Source: Hawksworthiomyces lignivorus (Eukaryota > Ascomycota > Sordariomycetes > Ophiostomatales > Ophiostomataceae). Taken from it: 64,000 bases of DNA. Of this stretch, positions 32,727-44,039 are shown in pieces. Position 1 is the stretch's first letter; each line of letters starts with the position of its first letter. The notes beneath the pieces were generated by a model. The model saw nothing but the letters and a program-made list of their open reading frames with translations, was not told where the DNA came from and did no database searches. Both the position numbers and the translations under genes were made by a program. Location: positions 1 through 64,000 of the forward strand of contig NTMA01000124.1 in assembly GCA_002917075.1 (NCBI GenBank). The letters run 5' to 3'.

Positions 32727-35402
32727 ATGGTCACCATGAACACTGTTGAGGCGGCAGAAGAAGTATGGGGAAAACATCGACTCGAAATCCGAGAGCTCTA
32801 CTTGATCCGGAATTTTCGTCTCAATGACATCATAAAATCGTTCAAAGAGAAATACGGATTCTCTCCACCGTAAGGGCTCTTCGGACCGTATATGTTTTCT
32901 TTTTGTTCCAACGACTGACCTAGTACCTATGAAACTACACTATTAGGAAATCCAATTGGAATGCTAAGCTCAAGCAATGGGGCTTTCAGAAAAATTTGAC
33001 CGATAAAGATTGGAAATACATCAGTCATAGGAAAAGAAAGAGAGACAATCTGGGACTCGATACAGGTGTTCTATTTAGTGGTTTGCGACTCCCCCCTGCG
33101 AAGATTCGAGATGGTTTAAGAAATCACATTTATGTGTCCATGTTGGACGGTATCGTTAAGCCTCCGAGTGAGTAAAATCATATGCGAGCTGCCTGTCTTT
33201 TGAAACGCTGCGTCGATAACAATATAATGGCATCAGATTCACCAGAGCCGTCGTCCTCGTCAGTTGTCCTCTATACACCTCCATCATCACCCACTCCAGT
33301 TCTTGAACACTGGCCTGAAGTCCTTCCCTGGTTCCAGTTCCAAGAAAAGTTTGCTTATTGTATGTTAGCATCGATACCGCAATCCAACTAGCCAAAAAAA
33401 AAAAAAAATCCTCAGTCCTAACAGCCATAGGGTTCAATCATATAGTCAAGTGCTCTACTGGAAACTACTCATCCACTGATTTATTACAACTTCTGAAGTC
33501 AGGGTTACCTTTCTTTAATCCAGAAATCAAACTAGTTAATTTGCACCGGTACCTCATGGCTTTGATGCCAGAGCAGTACGTGGACGAGAACCTCAGCCGT
33601 GCGAGTCAACTCGTACCGCAGGTGAATTCGGCAGTTGCATTCAATGTATTTTTCTTCGCTCTCTCAAATGATCTTGACTTTCTATTGGAAGATAATCACG
33701 TCTTGTCAAAAGAACAAGACGCGAAAATCTTAGGGATGCTCTGCCAAATGACAGACAATTACGCAGTGAATCTACCCAGTGATCTCCTCTCATCGCGACA
33801 ACCAACGGCCCAAGCAATTGTCAACCGCATAGTCGTGGCAGCTGTGAGAATGTCTTGCATTGAAGCTCTCAAATTACTGGTGGCTTCTGGCAGTGGCATC
33901 GTATCTTGGATCTCAAAACCCCTACCGCACTATGACGCAGCGACAGAGATAAGAGGGTTTCGCGAGCGTCATAGGATGGTTCACGCTGTCCTACCCATTC
34001 ACTTAGCGTTGCTTAGAAGCGATACTGAAGTCGTCAAATTTTTGCTAGAACACGGCGCAGATCTAACAAGCCCTACAACATGTCACTGGTTTTCTTCAAT
34101 CGAATTCGCTATTCGGTCTGAGCGATGTGACGAAATGACAGCAATCGTTCTCGGCAAGTCATTCTGCATACCCGAGGAACACCTAATTACCGCGCTTAAT
34201 ATGGAAAGGAGTTCTCGTTATAGACACAAATTATGTGCAATCCTCATCATGCAGCGACTTTGGACTATGCATCAGACTATTGGCTTGAATCATCCAGGAC
34301 AAGTCCTGTTTCACGCAATTGCTATCAGCCATAAGACTATGATTTATCAGTTAATATCAACAGTAGAATGCGACGCATTATCGCATTTGCATTTGTTGGA
34401 AGCGGTGCGCTGCTGCAGATACGACGTGTGCGAAATTCTTCTTGATGCCGGCGTGGAGCCAAACCCTGCAAGCGAGGCAAAGCTAGGGGCGCTTCACTAC
34501 GCAGCACTTAAAGGTTACGAGGGCATCGTAGCTCTCCTTCTTGAAAGGGGGGCGCTGTTGAATTTAAATTGCAAGTCGAGCTCCAAAGAGTATTTTTCTC
34601 TCGTTTCGCTTGATGCCGACTATCGCAGAGGCTTGAGAGGTACCGCCTTGACAGCCGCAATCAGAGGGGGCCGCAAATACGAGGTTGAATTTCTGCTGGA
34701 TAAGGGAGCTTTACTTACAGGAGCGCTCGTCGAGGCGACGAAGTGCCGCAACGTGGTTCTATGTAACTTCTCCAGTGGCATATGACGTGGAAAGATGTAA
34801 ATGACCAAGGCGAGACACCACTGGCTGTGGCATTACGCCTAAGAGATGGGCAGCCCTGGGTTGACTGTATATTTGAAGAAGAACCGGCAATATATGATCC
34901 GGCGGCCTTGCTTTCTGCAACGATCAACGTGGTTCTCAATAAAGAGAGCGGAATGATTATTCTGAACCAATTGCTGGAAAACAGGGCACGAGCTTCCGAA
35001 TCAAAATCGAAGTCGAAATTTCTGGAGGGCATCGCTCTTCTTCTTTCTGTCGAATCAAACCATCAGATGGCAGTAACTAGGCTTCTTGAACATGGAATAA
35101 ACTTCGTGCCAGATTATATTGAGCGTTTCAGAGCGCTTGTTGAGTTTTCAGAACAGTTTTTATTCATAGAAACTGAATCGAGAGGGTTGAAGGTGCTTTT
35201 AAATCATTCCAAGCCCATTTATTTACACTTGTCGGAGCCTGTCAGTTTGCTTGGAATAGCTGCTACTGCCAACAACCAAGAAATGCTACAGCTACTGCTA
35301 AATCACGGCTACCGACCAAGCTCTCAGGATATAGAGCGGGATTACAATCTAAAGACACACTTCATGACAGGGATAGAAAATATGCCTATACTACATAGCT
35401 GA
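32727..35402 (+). CDS. Clr5-domain ankyrin-repeat protein with apparent frameshift
   Basis: Exons 32727-32869, 32947-33167, 33237-33359 and 33416 onward join in consistent phase. The N-terminal 80 or so residues are a Clr5 domain: EEVWGKHRLEIRELYLIRNF, LNDIIKSFKEKYGFSP, KSNWNAKLKQWGFQKN. This is a fungal helical domain found at the N-terminus of many ankyrin and TPR proteins. A Ser/Pro linker follows, then about 700 residues with ankyrin repeats (FLLEHGADLTSP, LGALHYAALKGYEGIVALLL, DVNDQGETPLAVAL). Near 34764-34772 the frame breaks in the middle of a repeat: the upstream frame stops at 34785, while ankyrin sequence continues in the frame of 34782-35402. No intron of normal size can bridge it. 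So this is either a young pseudogene, a sequencing error or an allele with a C-terminal truncation. The third intron holds a poly-A run. Confidence 0.75.
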
Positions 35403-36011
35403 ACTGATAGCAAGAATAAATCAACCTCACGGTAGAGAGTGTTGAAAAATAAGTGAAAAAGAAGCAAAAGCGCCGTGTCTAGCTTGGATCTGGCAGCGAG
35501 TGGCTACGTGCCAGATATCAATTTTGGTCGCAAAGCGTTCGTCCAGCCTTGCCCAAGGTATCATACAGCTTTCAGACGATGCCACCATCGAATATACAAC
35601 GTGTGTTCACTAGAGAGGTGAAGGATCGGTAGTATCTGCGGACCACAAAGATGAGACTCGTTAGGCCGGATTCGGGGAGCCCTTGAGCTCTGATATCCTC
35701 GTCAGTCCTCTACCAACGTGTTCACGGAGCTTGCCTTTGCTTAGGAATCAGACGCACTTCTCCGCTTTGTGAAAACAAGACTGTCTTGAAGTTGCAAGTT
35801 CGAGCACGTCTGTCGAACGGACCATGATGGGATTTATCAGCTTTCTTCTACGAGTATGTACAGGGAAAACATCGCGAAAAAAAAAAAAAAAATAAAATAA
35901 AAAATAAAAACCCCCGCTTACGGCAGTGCAGTTCCCCACAATCCGGAGGTGTTTCCTGTTTCTCATCCGTCTCCTTTTCAATTTTTTTTTTCTAAATCTC
36001 TACTTCTTTTC
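35403..36011. other. Convergent 3' region with poly-A tract
   Basis: This 609-bp spacer between convergent genes contains a run of about 15 A followed by AAATAAAA repeats at 35877-35910, and a poly-T tract at 35983-35991 close to the thiolase stop. No gene is seen. Confidence 0.45.
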
Positions 36012-37376
36012 CTACTCCCGCACGAACAGCGCCGCCATGCCCATGCCGGTGCCGATGCACATGCTGACGACGCCGATCTCGCCGCCGTCGCGGCGCAGGC
36101 CGTGCAGGAGAGTGGAGGTCATGCGGGCGCCGGTGGCGCCGAGGGGGTGGCCGAGGGCGATGGCGCCGCCGTCGGGGTTGACGAGGGCGCGGGGCCGCAG
36201 CTGGAGGGAGTTGGAGCTGCGGTAGGAGTCGGAGGCGGCCCAGGCGTCCTCGAGGCCGAGCTGGCGCAGGCAGTAGAGGGCCTGGCTGGCAAAGGCCTCG
36301 TTGATCTCCCAGCGGTGGACGTCGGCGACGGTGAGGCCGTAGCGGTCGAGCAAGGCGGGGATGGCGAGGGCGGGGCCGATGCCCATCTCGTCGGGGCGGC
36401 AGCCGACGGTGACGGCGCCGACGAAGCGGCCGAGGACCTGGGGCTGGCCGTCGCTGCCAATCTCAGCGGCGGCGGAAGTCGGCGGCAGGTGCTCGGCAGC
36501 GGCGCTGCGCCGCATCAGCAGGACGGCGGCGGCGCCGTCGCTGACCTGGGACGAGTTGCCGGCGGTGCTGGAGCCGTCGGCGGCGAAGGCGGGCTTGAGC
36601 TTGGCGAGGGCGGCGGCGGTGACGTCGGCGCGGATGCCGTCGTCGGCGGTGACGGTGACGGTCTCCTCGGGCGGCGCGGGCGTGTCAGCCGGCGCGCCCT
36701 TGGGCAGCAGCGGGCGGTAGCGCGTGGTGACGGGGACCAGCTCGCCGCTGTCGACAAAGTCGCCGTCGGCGGTGGCGCGGGCGGCGCGCTTGTGGCTGGC
36801 GAGCGCCATGGCGTCCTGGTCGGCGCGGCTCACGCCGTAGCGGCGGGCGACGTTCTCGCTCGTGTCGCCCATGGGCATGATGCAGTCGCGGGCGTCGGCG
36901 ACGGGCGAGTCGCGCAGCGTCGGCCACAGGTGCACCGGAATCGCGCGGCTGCCGTAGTTGCGCGTCATGCTCTCCATGCCGGCGGCGATGCCGCAGTCGA
37001 TCTGCCCCACGCGGATCTGGTTCGCAATCGCCGACACCGCCTGCAGGCTCGAGGCGCACGCGCGGTTCACCGTGTGCAGCGTGGTCGCGTGCGTGTCGTA
37101 GCCCACGTGGTTGAGCGCCGTCCGCGCCGCCTTGGACCCGCCCAGCTCCGACAGCACCACGCCCACCGCCACGTCCTGGATGCGGTGGCGGTCCAGCCCC
37201 AGCGTTTGGCTGCGCTCCAGCGTGCGCGCCAGCACCACCGACAGCAGCTCCTCCGGGTATGCGTCCTTGAGGAAGCCGCGGTTGGCCCGGCACACGGGCG
37301 TGCGCACCGCCGACAGGATCACCGTGTCGGTGGGCGCCTTGGCCAGGACGGCGGCAACGCCACGCGGAACGGCCAT
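36012..37376 (-). CDS. 3-ketoacyl-CoA thiolase / acetyl-CoA acyltransferase
   Basis: A single-exon 454-residue thiolase. These enzymes cleave 3-ketoacyl-CoA to acetyl-CoA and a shortened acyl-CoA, the last step of beta-oxidation. The nucleophilic Cys is about residue 107 in TVNRACASSLQAV; note Ala-Cys-Ala-Ser where NRQCSSG is more usual. The His motif NEAFASQALY, the loop NPDGGAIALGHPLGATGAR and the second catalytic Cys in SMCIGTGMGMAALF are all present. The N-terminus PRGVAAVLAKAPTDTVILSA matches fungal acyltransferases, and I see no clear PTS2 nonapeptide; the C-terminal LFVRE is not a PTS1. Compartment is therefore open. Third-codon GC is extreme, creating long antisense shadow frames. A hexanucleotide repeat sits directly upstream of the ATG. 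Confidence 0.93.
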   Translation of the reverse strand: MAVPRGVAAVLAKAPTDTVILSAVRTPVCRANRGFLKDAYPEELLSVVLARTLERSQTLGLDRHRIQDVAVGVVLSELGGSKAARTALNHVGYDTHATTLHTVNRACASSLQAVSAIANQIRVGQIDCGIAAGMESMTRNYGSRAIPVHLWPTLRDSPVADARDCIMPMGDTSENVARRYGVSRADQDAMALASHKRAARATADGDFVDSGELVPVTTRYRPLLPKGAPADTPAPPEETVTVTADDGIRADVTAAALAKLKPAFAADGSSTAGNSSQVSDGAAAVLLMRRSAAAEHLPPTSAAAEIGSDGQPQVLGRFVGAVTVGCRPDEMGIGPALAIPALLDRYGLTVADVHRWEINEAFASQALYCLRQLGLEDAWAASDSYRSSNSLQLRPRALVNPDGGAIALGHPLGATGARMTSTLLHGLRRDGGEIGVVSMCIGTGMGMAALFVRE

Positions 37377-37390
37377 GGTTTAAAAGCTTG

Positions 37391-37432
37391 GCTGTAGCTG
37401 TAGCTGTAGCTGTAGCTGTAGCTGTAGCTGTA
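37391..37432. repeat. Hexanucleotide microsatellite (GCTGTA)7
   Basis: Seven perfect units of GCTGTA end 14 bp from the thiolase initiation codon. In the transcribed orientation the leader reads as repeated CAGCTA units. Length variation here could alter leader spacing. Confidence 0.9.
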
Positions 37433-38370
37433 AGTGGATCCCTACGGAGCGAAGTAGTAGCTGCAAGAGAGAAGAGCGGCCGACAACAGGCTGGCAACAG
37501 AAGTTATCTATGGGTAGAACGCCGTCTCGGTGAAGGAAGACGGAGAGATTCTGGAATGGCTTTCCGGAAGGGAATGTATGTACAAGGGCAGAAAAAGCCG
37601 TGCTGTATGCTTTTCACTCTCGAAACAACCAATGCACGGTATAAGTCAAAGCAGGTCTGCAGTGCCACCGGGAATGAAATTACCCATCGGGAAAGGTACA
37701 GGCAGTTTTGCTGCGAATCGGGTGTGAAAATCGGGTACTGCATCGGGAAGCGGAGGAATTGCCAGAGAGGGCGGGGAAGACTATTACAGGGGCCTGTCTG
37801 TCATTGCTCTGTAAAAATATGTAATCAAGCGCTGTGGCCCTAGCAGACCCCATGAAGCACACCCAAGAAGCAGACCCCAAGACACCGTCGGCTTTACCAG
37901 CCGACGCCGGAGCATGCTAGGCTCTGTGCTTTTCGGCAGACGTACGAAAACTAGAAAATACGACAGCCGAGAAAGGGGAACGAAGAAAAACGTAGAGCAG
38001 AGAATGGACTACTGCGATTAGATATCCACATATTCACGTATAAACTGCACTGCGAGGAATTAATGGAGGCACATCTTTTTGGTGGGGGGGCAGTTGGTGA
38101 TGATAATTCATTCCTATTAACCTAAAACTACTCTCAATCTCAAGATTCATTTCCAGGTCATCACAAATTTCTCGTTAGCTTTTCCTTTTGTAGCCCAATA
38201 GGACATGGAACAACTCCTGTTTCCAGTCGAAAAATACCATGAAGAACCAAAAAAAAAGGACACAGTCGTAATAGTACATTCCCCAGCAGACGTCATCCTA
38301 ATCCAACCCTCCCTCCAAACTTAAAAAGAGACAAACAATGCAGGTGTGACAAGAGGTAAAATACAGAAAA

Positions 38371-38393
38371 GCTGGCTGGCTGGCTGGCTGGCT
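38371..38393. repeat. Tetranucleotide microsatellite (GCTG)n
   Basis: Nearly six perfect GCTG units in the 3' flank of the polyQ protein gene. It is noncoding in any supported model. Confidence 0.85.
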
Positions 38394-38533
38394 CGTCGAC
38401 GGACGGCAAAAAGAAGAACGACTAAGCAGGGATGCAGCATCAACAGAGCAGAGTGCATGTGCCGGGAAGCACAAGCGCACGAGGCCACAAGAGGGGGGGC
38501 GAGACAGCCACGTAAGAAGGTCGATAGGGCTGA

Positions 38534-40562
38534 TTAGTGATACTGGATCCCTAGCCCGACACGCTGCTGTTGCTGCTGCTGTTGTTGTTGCTGCTGGCGC
38601 TGCTGCGTCTGCTGTGCGGCCTGCTGTGCGTAGTGGCTGCTGTGGTGGTGGCGGTAGCTGTCGTCGCCGTTGTCGCGGAGCGAGGGCACGACGCGCACCT
38701 TCTTGGTGGGGCTGGCCTCCATGTCGCCGAGGAGCTCCCGGCCGCCGGCGCCTGTGTGGTGGTGCGCCGCGTGATGCTGATTTGATCCGCCGTGTCTGCT
38801 GCCGAGGGCATCGTCGCCGATGGCGCCGCCTTGGCCGCCGCTAAACTTGCGCTTGTCGACGGCGCCGCTCCCCTTGTTCAGCCCGCCAAAGAGCTTGGCC
38901 TGCAGCTTGGCCGACTTCTCCGTCGTCGCCCCCGCCGCCGGCGCAGGCGTGCCGTCGCGCGAGTTGTCCACCGAGCTCGCCACCTCGAAGCTCTCGCGCG
39001 GGTCGCGCCGCAGCATGGCCGAGGCGGCCTGGCTGGCCTGGCTCTCAAACACCTCCTCGTCGGCGCGGTCGAGGCGGTGGCGCGACGACGACGACGTCCG
39101 CGACGTCTGCGACGTCTGCGACGACTGCGAGAGCCGCGCAAACGAGGGGAGCGCCGTCACCTGGTGGTGCGTGGCCCGCGCCGCCACTGACTCGAGCGCC
39201 TGCCGCGCAAGCTCCTCGTTGTTGCCGCCCGGGTTGCTGTTGTTACCGCCGCCGTTGCGGGCCGCGTCCTCCTCGGCTGAGATCGTGCTCTCGCGGCTCC
39301 GTCGCCCGCGCTCTGGCTGGTCCGGCAGGCGGCGGCGCGCGCGCGTCGGCGTCTCGGGGAAGTACCGGCCGCTGGCGCTCGTGCTCAGGCTGTGGCCGTG
39401 GCCGCGGCCGCTGCCGTTGCCGTTGCCGTTGCCGGCGCCACCTGCGGCGCCGCTAAACCGCAGCGGCGGGGGCTCTGTCTGGGGAACGAGGTCGACCGAG
39501 GGCAGCAGGCCGGCATACTCGCCGCGGGGCCGCGACGTGGGGGTCGTCGGCAGAGACGAGAGCGACTGCACGTTGCGCACGTGCTTGGCAGCGTGGCGCG
39601 GAGGGGCGCGGTGGCCCGTGATCGGCGTCGACGGGGCGCTGTTGTTCTCCTGGCTGAGCGCCTGCAGCAGAGCGGCAATGGGCTCTGCGCCGTGGTCCCG
39701 GTCCAGCAGGGCGCGACCTCCTCCGCCGCCGGCGTGTCCGGCCTCCTTGCCCAGCCGGCCGTCAGCACCGCCGGCGCGCGCCGCCTTGGGCGTCTGGTAC
39801 GGCGTGGCGCGCGTGTGCAGCGGCGAGCCGTGGCCCTTGGGCGTCATGGCCCCGTGGAACATGCCGCCGGGGCTGCACAGCAGGTGGAAGTGCTCGCGGT
39901 TCTCGCGCAGCCGGTTGAGCAGCAGCTCCTTCTCGTCCACCAGGCCCGCCATCTCCTCCTCCTTCTGCTGGATCACCCGCTTGGCCAGCTTCACCCGCTT
40001 CTGCAGCGTCTCGTTCTCCTCCACCATCTCGTCGTACATCATCTTGAGCTGCAGGTACTTGGCCTGCGACGACTCCACCGCCGAGCTCAGCTCGCGGCGC
40101 GCCTGCCGCACGCTCTCGGCCAGCCGCAGGGCTTCTACCTCGCGCCGCGTCATCTCGTGCTCCACCACGGCCCGCTTGGCGTCCTCGTCCGCCTGCATGC
40201 TCAGCAGGCTGTACTGCAGCTTGTGGTGCGCCGTCTCCGTCTTGAGCCGCGTGTGCTCCGCGAGGCTGGCCTGCAGCATGGCGCGAAGTTCGTCTGGCGT
40301 CGCCTCGGCGATCCGCGGCGGGGTGGGTGGCACGAATTCGGTCCCAGACAGGGCGGCGCCGGCTGCCGCGGCAGCTTCGCGCCGCGCGTTAGTGACCGAG
40401 TTCAGCCCAGTTCCCGGCGGTGACAGGATAGCAGACGACCGCTGGGACGAGGCGTTGACGTAGCTGTTTATTGAGTGCGAGGGAGCCTGCTGACTACTTG
40501 GTGGATGCAGGAACTGTTGTGGCTGATGTTGTTGCTGATGGTTGTGATTCTGGTGATGGTTC

Positions 40563-40610
<48 letters not shown>

Positions 40611-40966
40611 ACCTGTGACGAGGGCGGCGGTGTGAGCGAGGAGGGAATGACACGGCGCAGGTCGGCGGCGTCGGCTTCGTCGTTCAGCTCCGTGCGGAAC
40701 GACTCGTCTGCGTCCATGGGCGAGCCGGGCCCCTCTGTCGACAGGAGCGTTTCCTGGGACGCAGAGATCATGGCGTCGGCACCCAGCGGCGTAGATGGGA
40801 CCTCGACGCTGTTCTTTATGCTGGTGCTGCTGTTGTTGTTGTTGTTGACAATGTCCATATCAATGGGTGCAGCGGAAGAGCTTGCCGGCCTGGGCGGCGC
40901 GACAGCCGCTGTTTCGGACGACATGTCGTGAGGGTAGGCTATCACGCCTGGCTGCTGGGCTTGCAT
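38534..40966 (-). CDS. PolyQ and coiled-coil protein of unknown function
   Basis: An intronless frame; from the ATG at 40966 (MQAQQPGVIAYPHDMSSETA) it encodes 810 residues, and the open frame reaches back 55 codons further to 41131. The N-terminal third is disordered with a run of about 16 Gln followed by a His/Gln/Asn stretch. The middle (roughly residues 225-370) is a long coiled coil beginning TPDELRAMLQASLAEHTRLK and containing LKMMYDEMVEENETLQKRVK. A conserved-looking motif LLCSPGGMFHGAMTPKG follows. The C-terminal half is Ser/Arg/Gly-rich with SP/TP sites, and the extreme C-terminus has a second polyQ run before RVGLGIQYH. The layout resembles cytoskeletal or nuclear scaffold proteins of filamentous fungi, but I do not recognise the family. 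Confidence 0.75.
40563..40610 (-). repeat. CAA trinucleotide repeat encoding polyglutamine
   Basis: Sixteen TTG units on the plus strand read as consecutive CAA (Gln) codons in the polyQ protein. Near-perfect uniformity of the codon suggests recent slippage expansion. Confidence 0.9.
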
Positions 40967-41909
40967 GCGAAGGATGCAAGTTTCAACAGAGTGCCTTGTT
41001 TTTCCACTTCTTGTCCTGGGCAATCGCAGGCCGCCGGATGGATGCAAATGGAATGTAGAAATGGAGAATGGAGGATGTGGAATGTGGAAATTGGGCGATT
41101 TAGGCGCACAATCGGAAAAGAGCGGTCGCAAACTCCACCCAAACGAGCGACTAGCAAAGCAGCTTCAAGCTGAATCTGTTTTACGAGAGCCAGACGAGAA
41201 GGCAAAGCAGACGACGCGCACGGTGGTATAAAAAAAAAAAAAAGGAGAGGCCTGCTCGACAGAGAGGCAGATGAGGACGGGCTGGTGATGGTTGGAGGTG
41301 ACAATGGCGGGCAGCGATGCCTCTTCTGTTTCTGTGGTTTAATTTCCCTGCCGCTGGAAGGAGGGGAGGTGACTGGCCAGCGCCTGCCTCTTGGTTGCCG
41401 CAGTGAGGAGGAAGGAGCGTGAGAGGCAGACGAACCGTGCTCTCCGCCAATAGAAGTGGCCGGTTTCATGACGCGCTAGTCTGTATCCGGACGCGTCCCA
41501 CTTTCTGCCGGGCAACACCGACTTTGTCAAGCACGTGCCATATCTGACTAATATCTCAACTGCCGTATGAAGTAAAAGCTACCTAGGTACCTACAACAGT
41601 AGCTCTTTAGTAGCTGACACTCTGGCGCTCTGGCGCTCTCCTGTCCATGGGTAAGGTCATCCCTAGATGTCTACAGTGGCCCACAGCGACCCACAGCACT
41701 CTACGGAGCTTCGACGAAGCAGAAACGCACCATAAACTACAGCGCTCGCAGAGCTGAACGCACGCACATCTGCACTGTTACAGAGCAGTAACTGTAGAAT
41801 TACCATGTGCATAAGCCTTAACTAGAGGATACAAGTAATGCTTACGAGGCGGAACCTCAATCAATGAATGCATTACGTCTCCTTGCTTAGTACGCGGGAG
41901 AAGAATGAA
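40967..41909. other. Intergenic region with short duplications
   Basis: This spacer holds the promoter of the polyQ gene (minus) and the 3' flank of the MFS transporter (minus). Around 41580-41710 there are small direct duplications (CTGGCGCT twice, CCCACAGC twice) and the palindrome-rich stretch TACCTAGGTACCTAC. No gene is seen. Confidence 0.45.
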
Positions 41910-44039
41910 TTAATGAGCCATGCCCTTTGCGATATTTTCCTCAACCAGTGCCCAATACGCAGCCTGGCTTCTCTGGCGGAGCCGCTTCCCGTAGAACAGC
42001 ATGATAATGAAAGTTGCACTGGCCGCCAGTCCGATAAAGCATGCAGATATGAAACAGTTCTGCAAGCCAAGGTTGTCCAACCATGGAGTGATGCCATAAC
42101 CTGATGGGTGGTCAGCCGGGAAAACCGAGAGAATGCAAAACAAAAAAAAAAAAAAAGAAAAAAGAAAAAAGAAAAAGAAAAAAAAAAAGCGAGGATACAA
42201 CGGCTAGAACTTACCGATCGCAAAGCTCATCGTATTCCTTATGATGATGACCGTCGTCATGCCGTCTGCGCTCATCTCCTTGTAGCTGTCAATGAGATAG
42301 TTGACGCTGAGGGTGATACCGGACGTGTTTGCAAAAGACAGCATTCCCATCGCCCAGACGAGACCAAACCAGTGCACCTCATGCGCGGCACCAACTCCCC
42401 AAATAATTAGAGAGACGGGTACAATAATGGTGGTGACGCAAAACAACCAAAGGCGCTGCTCCGGTTCCATAATCCCATTGTTCCGCCGCGCAAGCCGTAT
42501 AGTCAGCCAGTCACTAAATCTGCCCGTAAAAGCGGCCCTATGAGACTGTCAGCATTTGAGGCTTTTTTTATTGTACCGCATAGTAGATGACAAGTTTCTG
42601 AGCATACCCAAGGACTGTTCCGATCAGCGGAGCCACATAGCTGACGCCAACCATCGCTGCACTGAAATTGTATGGAGGGGCGCCGAGGATGAGAGACGCC
42701 GTCGCGTTCATCACAGTGAACCAGATCAAGTACGACCCGTACGAAAACCTTTGGCATTCTGGGTTAGAATATCTGCACTCGCTTCACTCTCCCAAAAACG
42801 CAGCGCTGGCAACATACCCTGCGTAGAAAATCACGGGCCATGTGAGAAAGAGCAGCTGCTGCTTGACCCTGTGGAAGAACCGATTGGGTCGGGGAGCATC
42901 TCGCAGGGCCAATTTCTGCCAGAACGATTTTAGAGCGTATACTTGACCCGGTGCCGTATTTGTCGAGCCCAGCTCGGACGGCGCCGCTGGAACGCCGTCT
43001 TTTTCGGGAGTTGCCTTGCTCTCCAGAACGCCGGCAGTTTCCACCACATCTTCAACGACACCAATGGTAGTTCGATCGTAGTTGGTCTCTTCCATGAAGA
43101 AAAAGAGAAAGAGAAAGGCAGCGGCGAGGAAAATGGCAAACCAGTAGAACACCCACTGGTAACCCTGGCCGTCATTGATGAATCCGCACATGATCGGAGC
43201 CAAATAACTGCTGGCGCCTAGACAGAGTGCGTATATTCCCATGTATGTTCCGCGCTCATGTGCAAAGTACTACGTGACACGCCCGAGCCGGTTAGCACAC
43301 CACCTAGAGATCTTTGCAAGATACCATATGCCGCCTCACAAGAGAGACCTACCACATCAGTTACAGATATCTCTGGGAGGGCCTCAATTGGCGCTACAAA
43401 AAAGCCGCCAATCACATTTTTTGCTACCCACTGCCCGTTGGTCGAGGCATACGGACTCCACATGATGAGCGCCTGAACACCAGACATTAGTTACCCATGC
43501 CAACAATGCCACATCCCTAGAATATACGCACAATTGTGGCCAGAGACGATATAAGATACGTTGGTCGTTTTCCAAATTGTAGTGCAAAGGGCTGCCAAAA
43601 CAGTAGACCCCAGCCACACAGGAGAAAGAAGTATCCTGTTCCAGCATTGAGATCGGCCACTACAGCGGGTTAACTAAGACGTTGCGTGGCAGCACCCCCG
43701 AGAATTCCAACGCACCTGACAAGTGGGTGGCCTCTGAGAGTGGAACGAGAACGGAGTAAACGACAGAGCTAGCCATTCCGACGAAGAGAACGTAACTACA
43801 GATGACATAGTTAATAACAGGTCTCACACTGATAACAAAACGGTTCTCACAGACATTGCTAGGCAAATCGTCGAGAGCGTCTTGCGCCTCGGCGTCCAGT
43901 TCAGAGGGTCATCTGGATCGTTGGACGGCGTCGGAATGAGAACAATGTCCTTTTGCCCTCTGGCGTGTTTGGCTGCCACATCGTGATTGATGTCAACCAG
44001 ATGGACAGTCCCAGGAATTGCGTCCTTGTCAATCATCAT
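41910..44039 (-). CDS. MFS transporter, HOL1/DHA1-like, in amidase cluster
   Basis: Eight exons: 44039-43855, 43795-43716, 43659-43532, 43472-43353, 43269-42818, 42748-42608, 42537-42215 and 42100-41910. All phases agree and the product is 539 residues. The first donor (GTCTGT) is the least certain. The linker [13 protein letters not shown] before helix 1 is the fungal MFS hallmark. Twelve helices are recognisable, split by a central loop of about 70 residues; [20 protein letters not shown] and [20 protein letters not shown] mark helices 4-6. The last intron contains a long A/G-rich tract (42137-42189). Proteins of this type import or export small organic molecules. Next to it, in tandem, is a Zn2Cys6 activator and then an amidase, so transport of the amide substrate or its product is inferred. 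Confidence 0.85.

Larger units (their letters stand above)
37377..38533. other. Intergenic region between two minus-strand genes
   Basis: This 1157-bp spacer contains the thiolase leader and promoter, two microsatellites listed separately, and the 3' end of the polyQ gene. No further gene was recognised. Confidence 0.45.

Noticed and set aside
33182..33391. Separate small ORF of 69 codons before the ankyrin region
   Set aside because: Its second part is exon 3 of the Clr5-ankyrin gene; the ATG-proximal part is intron sequence.
35949..37397. Plus-strand frame of 482 codons opposite the thiolase
   Set aside because: It is an Ala/Gly/Val-rich shadow produced by the extreme GC bias of third codon positions of the true thiolase on the other strand.
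38820..40463. Plus-strand frame of 547 codons opposite the polyQ protein
   Set aside because: Low-complexity Ser/Arg/Leu sequence mirroring the codons of the minus-strand gene, with no domain.
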